Source: Sternotherus odoratus
Taxonomy: Eukaryota; Chordata; Testudines; Kinosternidae
Length of the DNA: 64,000 bases
Direction: 5' to 3'
NCBI GenBank assembly: GCA_032164245.1
Contig: JAVMKO010000021.1
Location: forward strand, 10,794,285-10,858,284
Below are positions 15,201-24,195 of this stretch, one piece after another. Below the pieces are notes generated by a model. The model was given only the letters and a program-made list of their open reading frames with translations. It made no database searches and was not told where the DNA came from. A program made the position numbers and the translations under genes. Numbering within the stretch: position 1 is the stretch's first letter; every line of letters begins with the position of its first letter.

Positions 15201-18200
15201 CGAGCAAGTTTAGACAGTGGTTTAGTATGGAAATTCCATTATTCAATAAATTCCCCGACATATTTAACGTGAACAGTTGTTTGGCAGAGTGAGAAAAACT
15301 TATGAAAACCTGCTTCCACTTCTTGTTGTACTTTAAGCTCTCTCCCTCATACTCGTCACCACACCATCACCACTCTTGCTCTATCCACACTTCAGACCAG
15401 TCGTGTCATCTTCCTAGCTCAATTTCTCCCCTCATCCAATGCTTTTAACAGCCTCCCAACTAGCAGTCACCAGACTTCATCCTTTTCTTTCAAAAGCTAT
15501 TTGAATAACTTATGAGTTATTCTAGTTATGACAATTATGTACTTGTTTTCTAGCTCCATATTGTTTTCCTGCCTTGCACCTGCTCTAGATTCAGCTTTTT
15601 AGAAAAAGTACTGGTAACTTGTTTGCCACATTTCATCTATTACAATACTGTATCTAAAAATCCAACACTGGGTTCCTGTACTGCCCACACCAAAAGGGCC
15701 ACAACTGAGAAGATAGTGTGAAGTTAATTAGTCCCTTTACCTTTTTTTACAAACATTAATTGATACATTTAGAATTTAGATATTTTAAAATCTTACTTTT
15801 CCCACACCATTCTCAGCTTGTGAGTACTGGGTTATCAGTTTATTTTCCTGGTTCTTGTGTATTAGCACAATATTTGTATTGCTAACACTGCAAGGCAATG
15901 TTTAAATACAAAAGAGAAAGCTATTTAAAATATTAGCAAGTAGTGAACATTTTTTCCATTAGTGAGGCTTAGGAAAAAAATACTTAAAACCCCATTAATT
16001 TGAGCCCAATAACTTGACAGTCACTCTATGTTGTTCTCCATACTGCTTATAAGCTAAGTATGTCCATTGAATCGAACACTAAGGACAGAAAGAAGATCTT
16101 TCAAGACAAGCTTTGCAAATCACGTGCAGCTTTTAACTAACACCTTTAACATTTTGCATTTGTACAGCACATTTAATTGGCACTGTATATACTTAAAAAT
16201 CCCTAAGCAAAAAACCTCTATTGTAATTCTGGATGAGGAAATACTGAGAACAGAGAAAATCTGACCTAGCTCTGCATGTAGATCTATTTTATGTTAGAGT
16301 CAAGAAATAATGGACAGTTAAATTTTTTTGCATCTAATTGGCAATGAGTTATACAAGAGGGTTGGACTTCAAAATGGAACTCATGGCAGGGCTCCCATAA
16401 CACACAGGGGAGGGGTAATCAGACAAACCAAAGGAGGAGTGCGGGGCAACCTTAAACTGATGAGTGGATGCAGCAGAAGGTGCATAATGGTCATCGCTGG
16501 GGTACTCCACTGTGGAGGAACCTGCAGTTCTGCCATCAACGATACCGGATCCAAGGAGCCTGTGGGAAAGACGGGGACTGGAAGAGTAGAGGGGAAAGTG
16601 TGGGAGAGGGAAGAGAGTCAAATACAGTATCTGCATGCTGTAAAAATTCAGCGTTAAGCTTCAGAGAGTTAGAAATGCATAGAAGTTCCTTGGTTAATTT
16701 AACAGCAATTCTAAAGTGCCCACATTTACCACTTATAATAGCTGGAGACATTTAACATGGGCTAGTTTAAAACAAAAAAGTTTCCAGCCCATTCCAGTCA
16801 CGGAGTCTATATTGTTGCCCAGATTGAGACGTCCCTCACAAACTTGGACTTCACAATTTTACCCTCAACGTAACAATTGTGGGGTTAAATAGCTTTCATA
16901 TCCACCCACATATCCCAAGCCATTCAATATCTCCCTTTTGTCATGCCATATAACTCTGCTCTCTAATTACGATAGCAACACAACTATTTCCCAGAAGACC
17001 TACAGTGACAGCAGCAGTGAATGACAGATGGAAGAAACCTCATCTGGTGGTCAGGAAATGTTTTAATGACTCACTTAAAAATATATATATACAAACTTAA
17101 AAGAATGTCAACCTCACATTTGCAATTCAATTTGAGTGAAAAACTTTTCTTCCCGTGGTTCCAATCTGGCAGTCCACTAAGGAGACAGCTTTTGAGTAAA
17201 ACCCCACACTTGGTTGGGAAGCAGATCATAGCCTGTTTTGGCAGCATCCTTTTTACATAAGTATACCCAGCTGTCACTCGTGCAGCAAGATGAGAAGAAA
17301 TCCTGAGAAACGGGGCTTTGGGGGACAGAGCCATGTGTGCAGCACCTAGTGCAATAAAATGCCAGTCCAGAATGGGGCCTTTGATAATCAATTTTAGCAT
17401 TGTGGTCATGCATAATAGCTGCAGGGATGTAGCCACTAAACCCCAGTGACCTAGAGAAAATGTTAGCAAGGTAGAATCTACGGTTAATCTTGTGATTTGG
17501 TATCTATAGCAGATCATGATCAATGACCAGTCTGATATTATGATCTCATGTTACTAGAGCCCACACATTTGTTCAGACAGAAGCAACTCATTCCCAAGCG
17601 TCTGCTACCAGAAAGCACCACAGCCAAGCTTCATTTTCAATGAAGGGTGTACTTTGTTCGATCCTTTCCCCAGATCACCCAATTGGATTCAGATTAAAAA
17701 GTACTCTGGGTATGTCTACATTGAAAAAATCCACAGCCCAGGTCATCTGCTCAGGTTTCTGCTACAGGACTAACAATAGCAGTGCACATTTTCCTTCTCA
17801 GGCTGGACTGTGGGCTTTGAGACCCAGACAGGTTTCAGAGTCCAGAGACCAGCCTTACCAGGAACACCTACACCGCTACTTTTAGCCCCATAGCACAACT
17901 TATCTGGCCTCGGAAGCTAGGTTTACACTACAGCTTACTTTGGTATAACTTATGTCGCTCAGAGGTGCGAAGACGCTATCTCCCACCTCCGAGCAATGCA
18001 AGCTACATCGACCTAAGCGCCAGTGTGGACAGTGCTACATCGGCCACTTGCGGAGGTTATTTATTATGCCAACGGGAGAGCTTAGAGCATCTCCAACGGA
18101 CGCAATGCAGTGGTGCAGCTGCGTCGATGGAGCACTTCCTAGTGTAGACTAGCCCTGAGACTCACTCAATAAGGATCTTGTTTTTCAGCGTAGAAGTACC

Positions 18201-21200
18201 CTCATTCTCCCCACAACTGTAGACATGAAGCAGAAAACGTTACAAAATGCTTTCCCACACTGCGGAGCTTTTGCTTAATTTCCTCAGTTCTCCAAAAGTG
18301 ACATCTGAGAACACTGCCTGCCGTGTTTATTAGCTCAAGGCGGCTTCAGCTCTTCAAACTTCTCCGCATTTTCAGATACTGACCCACTTTGGAGTGTCTC
18401 ACTTCTTAGGCCAGTGCATTTCTCAACAAGCATGTTCTCTCCATCATGCTCAGACTATGCTAGCCAAAGCTTGTGTTCCAGTACTTGAGTTCTCCAGGGG
18501 CTCGGGGATTGATCCTGCTTTGAGCTGGGGGTTGGACTAGATGACCTCCAACAGCCATTTTGCAGCACTGGGACATCATTCAGTTCTTATTTCTTTCCTA
18601 CTTCTATGGAAAGAGGGCATGACAACTCACAATCCATCTTGTAGAGTGAGGTCACCTAAAACATCTCACAGAATTGGAAGCGTGGGTGGCAGTTGAATGC
18701 TATCTTTCAAAGTAGCACTAAATTGCAAGAAGCCAATAAGCTGAGCATAAAAGCAAGGAGACAGGGAATTAAACTGTAGTGTTTTATGCCTATGAGTACT
18801 TTTTATTGTAGTTTATCTGGCTAGAAAGGAGATTTTTCCCTTTCCTCCCCCAAATCAGTGAACAATCTTCTCTCTCGTTCCTTAGTCATCTTTCCTGGAC
18901 TCCATTGCAACATGCAAGTGTTGCACATCTCCTAAATGAAGTATATGTTACACTGAATTGGCTGGCAAGGAAAATGAGAACAAACACCCTCCCAAGGAAC
19001 AAGTTTAATGTGAAAGTATAGTCTAATGGGAATCTTGACAAATGACTTTCTGCAAAACTGCCATTTTCAGCGACAGCTGCCGCAGGTCAGCAGTAATGGC
19101 TACCGATAGAAGAATTTATCTAATCTTGAAGGGGATACAGAATTTGTCAGCTAGAAACTAAAACAAGATTTTTACCATTCTCACAACTGGGGGGATATTT
19201 ATTCATGCATTGCACAAGTTCAATGAAGATTCTTCTAACAGTGTCAAAATGTCATGGTGCAAGATTCTCCATTCACTTGCACTCTGAGAGCTTCCATGGA
19301 ACAGAAGTCAGACTTGCAACCAATTACAAGCATACAAAATAACCTACTGTACTTTCTATCAAAAACAATCAGTATGTTACAAGGAGAGAAGTAAACCCTA
19401 CAGAGGAGTTAGCATGCACCAGCTGGTCTTTTCTCATTAGAAGTCATTTTACTTAAGAGCTTTAAGATACCTAGACGGAAGAGGTGCGTGTCAAACAAAA
19501 AGTGTTCCTTATGCTGCGCAAACATTAAAGGCCTACTCCCAGTGAAGGGGAATTCAACTGACTTCAACATCACCAGGCCTTAGGTTAGTTTCTGCGGCAA
19601 GGGGTTGATGGTAAAAAAAAGGTGATGAGCAACCACAATTTCAACACAATGAAATTGTGGGAGCCCCATACTTCATGGACAGGCCTTAACAGTGGCAATG
19701 GAAAGATATATAGAGAGAGTTACAGAAATGTAATGTAACCTCTCTCCTCAGGAAGTTAACAGACTACCCTGGCTGGCAGCGTTCACAGAAATACCCAATA
19801 ACCACAAAGAAGTGTGTTTGGCTAAAGAACTACGAACTTCTTCACTTATCGTTCATGAGAACTGAGGCTCCCTCTGCCCTTTCCACTGTTTGTACAAATG
19901 TCAATTCCGTTGCAGAAACAGAAGCTATCATTCAACGCAACAGAAAACGGGTTCCATCTTGATCAATTTAAGTTTGTTGGTTTACAAAATGACTCTTCCT
20001 GTCTCATGACTGTTTTCACAGTAACAAGTCACTCACCATCTTTGGTAATAATGCTGGATTGTAAAACCTCACTTCCTGCACATCAGTGCATTCTGGAATT
20101 GTAACATTCCAGCTATCTATAAACAGAATGGACAGCCACTTTAAAAAGAAAGAAAGAAAAAAAATCACACTTATCCAGGAGTCTTCTCTGCCGAGACATC
20201 TTGTTTGTACATTTACAGGAGAAAGTACCAATCCTCATTGTTCAAAATTATGAGTACCAATCCTCATTGTTCAATTATGAGATCTACAAATGGCATTTAT
20301 TTGCCCAGTTTTATTTAATAGCCGATATATACATACAAAGATCTAGCAAACGGGAGAATGACCTCTCCCTAGGTCATTTACTGCCTAAAAAAAGAAAGAC
20401 CACATCAACTAAAAAAGACCCCCACCTCCAAAATATACAATTGGAATGTAAAACACACTTCTCTAAGTTGTGTCATCTTCTCTCCAGTACATGTAGCATC
20501 ATCCGTTTGTGCAGTTTGCTACAGCTCCAATACACACAAAGCATTAGAAACCAAAGATGTGGATCAAACTTCAACCCAAATACCTCCCACAAGAAAATAA
20601 AGCAGTACTTGAACAATAATTTTGCATTTCTGTTACTCGTTTTCTCCACAAATCACAAAAGTGCTCTTTACAATTGGTTAATTAGGCCTCATACTGATAC
20701 GATATACATCAACATCATCCCGCTGTAGAATGGAGATAGAGAGGCAGAAAGGTGTAGTGATTAACCCAAGATCCATTATTGGCATAACTGGGAACAGAAC
20801 CCAGGAATCCAGATTCCAATCCTCTACGGAAATTCGTTAGACAAACATTCCAAGAGCCACTAAGAAATTGTCCTGAAGTTACTGTTGTAGCAAAAATAGC
20901 ACAGAGGACTCAGAACAGTAGGCCAGGTGAAACTACATGGATGTGCAAGAGGATGAGTTAGAGGAGAAGCTGCTGCCTTTTTGCATTTGATTGCTTTGCC
21001 TTTGCACTTTTGAGACAGATCTTTAACAGTTTATTACTATTATGTGCTTCTTCAGATACTGACCCATGCCACAGCTCTAATTTAAAGTTTTAGTCCGAAG
21101 GAAGGCATAATAGGGGATATGGCTTTGGCTGAGAATGTTTTGAAAAGTTACGTAATCCAGTTTTTAAAATTTCCCTTAAAAATACAATTTTACCCAGCGA

Positions 21201-22999
21201 AAGTCCAATTCACACACAGGGTTAAGTGTTTGCAAATTGTCAGTATTTGAAATTCAGCCACCATTTACTCAGGATGTTTGAAAGAGTCCTTAGAGACAGA
21301 CTTTAGCCATATTTTCTATTCAACTGGTTTGCCAAACAACATGAACAGCAGAGCTACAAAACCCTGTTTCTCAGAAAACAATCACAGAAATGGCGTCTGA
21401 CTCTTGACTATAGTAATGCTAGCGTAGGCTGCTGTAGCTCAGGATTTATTAGCGAACCACAACATGAAGTTTGGATAAAATGAAGTAGCTTTTAGTGCCA
21501 GCACTCTTCCCAATTGAACTAGAAGCATCCATTGCAATATGATGGAGAAACTTACTGAGAGGAAATTGGGAAGAAGTTTCCACCCCACATACTTCTACAA
21601 CCTGGGCAGGTATTGCTCCTTTGTTTGCACTAAACAGGCATTTAGCATCTTCTCAAGAGGACAAGAACACATTTTCTAGCAACAGCCCTAGACTACAAGA
21701 TTTTAGACCTCAAACTGTCACATACGGAGATGTTAAGATGTTTTCAACAGCATTTGGTCTTTCTACCTTCATCCTCAAGAGTAGAGGGCAGAAAAGGTCC
21801 AATGAAAGTGCACTATCTACCCGCTTCCCTCACAAAAATTCTTTAAAGAGCTGTCATTAAGACGACTAGGGTAACAGATGGAAGCTGCCTTAGTGCCAAT
21901 GTGTGTTCCAAAATAGCATGGAGTGCAAATAAAGTTACTTCAGGTTTGACTCCTTATGTTGAACACCTGTGTTATCCAAAAGTGCATCAGGTGATAATGA
22001 GCATCAACTGACGGCCACATCCACCACAAATAAATCACACCTCCACTGTCCAGGAAGATGTGTGGGACGACCATGGAAGTGGATTTTCCCCAAGATGAGG
22101 ACTGGATTGTCAGAAAACTCCAACCGGCGAAGGCTTTTTTGGCCTACTCAAAACTAGTCCCACACATCCCAGAAGTGAATTTCCTCCACACCCTCCTTGA
22201 TCCAGTTCTGATACATGATGTTTTGTTCAACAACCTTGGCTTGACAATGAATCCTACGTCAGCCTGCTAATAAGTTCGTTCCTCTTCTTCATCGATCAGC
22301 CCACAGCACTTATAAATACACAAGCTGCTGAATACCATGTTCTGGAGTTGCCCTCTTTACACGGTTACATAATCAGCCCATTTAGCCGTCCCCCCCTAGA
22401 TGTTCTTTCAACAAAGACCAACAAATAAGCTGGGTGACTTTTCAACCCTGTCCCCCTCACCTGCTGAGTCAGGGATCATTTTCCCCACCTGCTCGCTCCC
22501 TTTCAAAAGAGGCCGCCCACACACAGATACCAGGTCTGAGGGCAGGAGGGGGGCCCTGCGCAAGAAACGACCCCATGACAGGGGGCCCCACTAGGAGAGT
22601 CACCACCCAAGCTGGGCAACACACACAGGCCTTTTATTCTGTATTGCAGCCCCCCCCCCCCAATCTGCAGGCACAAGCCCTAATCTCCTCCCCCCCCCCC
22701 AAATATCTGCAGGTACAAGCCGTAATCTCCTCCCCCTCCCAAATATCTGCAGGCACAAGCCCTAATCTCCCCCCCCAAAATCTGCAGGTACAAGCCCTAA
22801 TCTCCCCCCCCCCAAATATCTGCAGGTACAAGCCCTGATCTCCCCCCCCCCAAATATCTGCAGGTACAAGCCCTGCGCCCCCCCGGCTGCGTTCACCTTT
22901 GGCCTGGCAGTCGGCGCAGTCCTTGTTCTCCTCCTCCAGCAGCAGGCTGGCCAGGACGGCCTGGTACCGGTCCACGTCCCGCACCGACTTGCCCGTCAT
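194..22999 (-). CDS. SMAP2: SMAP2, small ArfGAP 2 (5' part: coding exons 1-5)
   Basis: Encodes the N-terminal 163 residues of a SMAP-family Arf GTPase-activating protein, which stimulates GTP hydrolysis on Arf1 at trans-Golgi and early endosome membranes and binds clathrin through its C-terminal part (family knowledge). The spliced product starts [13 protein letters not shown] and contains the ArfGAP zinc finger C28-x2-C31-x16-C48-x2-C51 followed by the catalytic arginine R56 (C-x4-R). The block from P36 to Q79 matches human SMAP2 as I remember it at every residue. Exons lie at 22897-22999, 3164-3297, 1828-1913, 837-915 and 194-280, joining in frame with phases 1, 0, 2, 0. The serine-rich, clathrin-binding and Met/Gln-rich C-terminal exons lie to the left of the window. 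SMAP1 is excluded because the N-terminus and the [17 protein letters not shown] stretch follow SMAP2. The gene is driven from a CpG island and diverges from COL9A2. Confidence 0.96.
281..836 (-). other. SMAP2: SMAP2 intron 4
   Basis: 556 bp between donor AGG|GTCAGT and acceptor TTTGTACAG. It is AT-rich and unremarkable; no repeat or RNA gene recognised. Confidence 0.8.
837..915 (-). CDS. SMAP2: SMAP2 coding exon 4
   Basis: 79 nt: the last base of Q108, then residues 109-134, [19 protein letters not shown] and LDINALR. The acceptor is CTCTTGCAG (U12-type upstream intron) and the donor is AGG|GTCAGT. The stretch is the C-terminal end of the ArfGAP domain; human SMAP2 has M for L in KKKYMDRS by my memory. 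Confidence 0.94.
916..1827 (-). other. SMAP2: SMAP2 intron 3, probable U12-type GC-AG intron
   Basis: The intron begins GCATCCTTT on the minus strand, against the U12 5' splice-site consensus RTATCCTTT, so it differs only at position +2. Near its 3' end it has TCCTTAAC (936-929), the minor-spliceosome branch-point element, with the branch adenosine at 930, 14 nt from the acceptor AG. There is no long polypyrimidine tract, as expected for this class. It is 912 bp, phase 2, and contains a turtle-type short repeat at about 1083-1340. The splice sites were placed by joining two conserved ArfGAP exons. Confidence 0.82.
1083..1340. mobile_element. MITE-like short repeat in SMAP2 intron 3
   Basis: The segment has alternating CAGGCT/AGCCTG words and an end reading GGTATCTAGCTGCTGTAGAG. 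This resembles a turtle family of non-autonomous DNA elements whose ends read like GTGTAGACATACC. The same style of repeat is seen at about 17705-17895. Ends are approximate and the superfamily is unassigned. Confidence 0.4.
1828..1913 (-). CDS. SMAP2: SMAP2 coding exon 3
   Basis: 86 nt coding for C80-D107 plus two bases of Q108: [20 protein letters not shown], then TFRRPQTD. The acceptor is ATTGCAG|TGT. No GT lies at or near the 3' boundary. The frame of exon 4 requires the exon to end GAC CA, and the intron then starts GCATCCTTT, a U12-like donor with GC. The resulting TDQAV junction is the same as in SMAP1. Confidence 0.9.
1914..3163 (-). other. SMAP2: SMAP2 intron 2
   Basis: 1250 bp between donor CAA|GTAAAA and acceptor ATTGCAG. 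Ordinary intronic sequence; nothing else recognised. Confidence 0.75.
3164..3297 (-). CDS. SMAP2: SMAP2 coding exon 2 (ArfGAP core)
   Basis: 134 nt coding for the end of G35 through Q79: [11 protein letters not shown], then [13 protein letters not shown], then the [13 protein letters not shown] block and EQIQ. It supplies C48, C51 and the arginine finger R56. The acceptor is a pyrimidine stretch ending TTTTGCAG and the donor is CAA|GTAAAA. The translation agrees with human SMAP2 at every position I can recall. Confidence 0.97.
4242..4260 (+). promoter_or_regulatory. CTCF-like site
   Basis: CCACCAGGTGGCA in context fits the core CTCF consensus. This is a motif match only; occupancy is not shown. 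Confidence 0.4.
8312..8985 (-). mobile_element. Non-autonomous DNA transposon-like repeat (hAT-like)
   Basis: A G/C-rich island of about 670 bp in AT-rich intron. It ends CGGGCTGTAGTTTGCCCACC CCTG; read on the minus strand this gives CAGGGGTGGGCAAACTACAG, the terminus of a very common turtle/crocodilian repeat. The interior contains GGCGGGCCATGAATGCTCAC and a strong hairpin at 8701-8741. The left end carries AGTTTGCCCACCC in the same, not inverted, orientation. Superfamily inferred from the terminus style. Confidence 0.6.
8698..8744. repeat. Hairpin with paired CCAAT boxes inside the hAT-like repeat
   Basis: Arms GCAGCTCCCATTGGC (8701-8715) and GCCAATGGGAGCTGC (8727-8741) are exact inverted repeats with an 11-base loop. 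The stem extends three more base pairs with one G-U pair. Each arm contains a CCAAT pentamer on one strand. Confidence 0.75.
11215..11345 (-). mobile_element. CR1 LINE 3' tail fragment
   Basis: Reads TAGAATCAGAACTGGAGTGG, then ACCTCGAGAGGTTATCTAGT CCAG. This is the antisense of the CR1 end that normally reads GGACTAGATGACCTC and finishes with ATTCTA repeats. It is truncated and old. Confidence 0.6.
13955..14075 (-). mobile_element. SINE fragment (MIR/tRNA-core type)
   Basis: CATTTTACAGATGGAACAAG followed by GTGACTTGCCCAAAGTCACA is the antisense of the CORE-type SINE motif around TGACCTTGGGCAAGTCAC and CCATCTGTAAAATG. Ends approximate. Confidence 0.5.
17705..17895. mobile_element. MITE-like short DNA element
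   Basis: Starts GGTATGTCTACATTGAAAAA and ends near CACCGCTACTTTTAGCCCCA. These are the termini and TTTTTAGCC interior of a turtle non-autonomous DNA element family. Boundaries approximate. Confidence 0.45.
17914..18158. mobile_element. MITE-like element with imperfect TIRs
   Basis: The left end AAGCTAGGTTTACACTA is imperfectly inverted relative to the right end AGTGTAGACTAGCCCTG. The interior includes ACATCGACCTAAGC and CCAACGGGAGAGC, typical of a turtle family ending in GTGTAGACYAGCCC. No transposase coding. Confidence 0.55.
18495..18562 (+). mobile_element. CR1 LINE 3' tail fragment
   Basis: GGGGATTGATCCTGCTTTGA followed by GGGGGTTGGACTAGATGACC is the conserved tail of sauropsid CR1 retrotransposons. 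Only the last few dozen bases are present. Confidence 0.65.
20725..20835 (-). mobile_element. tRNA-derived/CORE SINE fragment
   Basis: GAGAGGCAGAAAGGTGTAGT, then GGAACAGAACCCAGGAATCC, is the antisense of GGACTCCTGGGTTCTATTCC and of the CTCTGTGCCTCAG region of the SINE. Old copy. Confidence 0.5.
22661..22886. repeat. 36-41 bp minisatellite at the SMAP2 exon 1 donor
   Basis: Six units beginning ATCTGCAGGYACAAGCC and ending in a run of 7-10 C. Unit length varies mainly through the C run. The last unit stops about 10 bases short of the SMAP2 exon 1 5' splice site. On the transcribed (minus) strand each unit carries a long G run. Confidence 0.9.
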
Positions 23000-23420
23000 G
23001 GCGGGGGGGGGGGGGGGGCGGACCCGCCCCCCCGAAATAAACCGCCCCCGGGCCCGGCCCCTCCACAGCCCGGCGGGGCTCCGAGCCCTGCCCCCACCCC
23101 TCGGCGAGCGGGAACCCCGGGACCGGGGGGGAAGGGACGCGGGGGGGGGGGGTCTCCGGACTCGCTCCCGCCAGCGGCCGCCTCAGGCGCCGCCGCTTCC
23201 TATTTCCGGCCGGAGCGAAGAGAGGGGAGGAGCCTCGGGTAGAAAAGGGGGCGGGGCGACGTGCGGGGGCCGCGCCCCGTCGCCATTGATCCGCCGCCGC
23301 CCGTCACGCCGCGGCCGGTCAACTGGGGACCAATCAGGGGAGAGGGGGCGGGGCGGGGCGTACGCCGGTGGGGGGTGGAGAGGAGAGACGTGAATGGGGT
23401 AGGTCACGTGGATGAAGCCC
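22880..23420 (-). promoter_or_regulatory. SMAP2: CpG-island promoter of SMAP2
   Basis: Dense G+C with many CG dinucleotides surrounds and lies upstream of the SMAP2 start codon. There is no TATA box. On the minus strand, GCCGGAAATAGGAAGCGG (about 23193-23210) contains two adjacent ETS-type cores. CCAAT at 23330-23334 reads as CTGATTGGTCC on the minus strand, a strong NF-Y match. GTCACGTG at 23403-23410 is an E-box of USF/TFEB type. The TSS cannot be set exactly. Confidence 0.75.
22897..22999 (-). CDS. SMAP2: SMAP2 coding exon 1
   Basis: Codes for residues 1-34 plus the first base of G35. The start ATG (22999-22997) begins [10 protein letters not shown], as in other SMAP2 proteins. The exon carries the first two zinc-finger cysteines, C28 and C31 (CADCQAK). 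It ends AAAG before the donor GTGAAC. It lies inside the CpG island, and a G/C-rich minisatellite begins about 10 bases into intron 1. Confidence 0.95.
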
Positions 23421-23596
23421 GGGGGGGGGGGTGGAGGGAGAGGAGAGGGGAGGGGAGGGAAGGGGAGAGGAGAGGGGAAGAGAGGGGTAGAGGGGAGGGG
23501 AGGGGAGGGGTGGAGGGAGAGGGAGAGGGGAGGGGAGGGAAGGGGTGGAGGGGGAGGGGAGGGGAGAGGAGAGGAGAGGGGAGGGGAGGGGAGGAG
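23411..23596 (+). repeat. Polypurine (GGGGA)n tract
   Basis: About 180 bases of almost pure G/A, in GGGGA/GAGAGG units, immediately upstream of the SMAP2 CpG island. The long open frames here on both strands (Gly/Arg/Glu-rich, and Pro/Ser/Leu-rich on the other strand) are by-products of its composition. Confidence 0.9.
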
Positions 23597-23718
23597 AGGG
23601 GGACCAGACAGCAAGTGTGAAAAATCAAGACATGGGGTGGGGGTTAATAGGTGCCTATATAAGAAAAAGACCCCAATATCGGGACTGTCCCTATAAAATC
23701 CATACATCTGGTCACCCT
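23597..23718. mobile_element. 122-bp TIR element, copy 1
   Basis: Left end AGGGGGACCAGA and right end TCTGGTCACCCT are inverted repeats (11 of 12 positions). The interior reads GCAAGTGTGAAAAATCA and CCTATATAAGAAAAAGACCC. A second copy about 90% identical by eye lies at 28629-28747. This is a common reptile MITE-like repeat; no coding capacity. Confidence 0.75.
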
Positions 23719-23728
23719 AGAAGAGGGG

Positions 23729-24007
23729 CACTGGCGTAGCTAGGCGGGTGCGGGGGGTGCGGACCGCACCGGGTGACACCATCTCAGAGGGGTGACACCA
23801 AATGAAAAATTGGTGTCACCCCTTGCCGGAGCCGTGCGGGGAGCCCCGGGGGGGGGGGGGGGGGGGTGCCCCGGCTGCTGCCTCCGCCGAGCGACGGCAA
23901 CCGGAGCGCCCGCCCACTGCTCACGGTGTCACCCCTCCGGCGAAATCTGGAGGGGTGACACCGTGAGTTTACCGCACTGGGTGACACCAACCCTAGCGAC
24001 GCCACTG
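23729..24007. mobile_element. 279-bp TIR element with GGTGWCACC repeats
   Basis: Left end CACTGGCGTAGCTAGG and right end CCTAGCGACGCCACTG are inverted repeats. The 7-bp flanks AGAGGGG are identical on both sides (23722-23728 and 24008-24014). The interior has six GGTGWCACC near-palindromes. No transposase. The end sequence suggests a cut-and-paste DNA transposon (hAT-like), superfamily not certain. Confidence 0.7.
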
Positions 24008-24195
24008 AGAGGGGGTGGGGGGAAGAGGAGGGGGAGGAACAGAGGGGAGGGGTGGGGGGAAGAGGAAGAGAGGGTGGGGGGAAGAGGAGGGGAAGGAGCC
24101 GGGAGGAAGAGAGGGTGGGGGGGATGGAAGTAGTAGGAGGGGGAGGACAGGAGGAGGGGAGGGAGGGGGGGGGTGGATGGAAGGAAGGGAGCAGG
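24008..24195 (+). repeat. Second polypurine tract
   Basis: GGGGA/GGAAGAG-rich sequence continues the purine tract after the TIR element. Open frames across it are compositional. Confidence 0.85.

Larger units (their letters stand above)
3298..22896 (-). other. SMAP2: SMAP2 intron 1 (19.6 kb)
   Basis: Long AT-rich first intron from donor GTGAAC (22896) to acceptor TTTTGCAG (3298). Most of it is unique-looking sequence with no coding exon I can support. Recognised contents are a CTCF-like site near 4242, SINE-like fragments near 13960 and 20725, a hAT-like repeat at 8312-8985, CR1 tails near 11215 and 18500, two MITE-like repeats at 17705-18158, and a minisatellite at its 5' end (22661-22886). 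The open frames in it are short, lack splice context, and I judged them chance. Confidence 0.8.

Noticed and set aside
20201..20728. 175-codon open frame in SMAP2 intron 1
   Set aside because: AT-rich chance frame, no domain or repeat protein recognised, and partly made of a short local duplication (ACCAATCCTCATTGTTCAA).
22661..22886. Regularly spaced repeats resembling a CRISPR array
   Set aside because: The repeat is continuous with variable C runs and has no distinct spacers, and the DNA is vertebrate; it is a minisatellite.
23183..23707. Long open frames rich in Pro/Ser/Leu (minus) or Gly/Arg/Glu (plus)
   Set aside because: They come from the purine tract and CpG island; no homology, no splice context, and the overlapping frames on both strands show it is composition.
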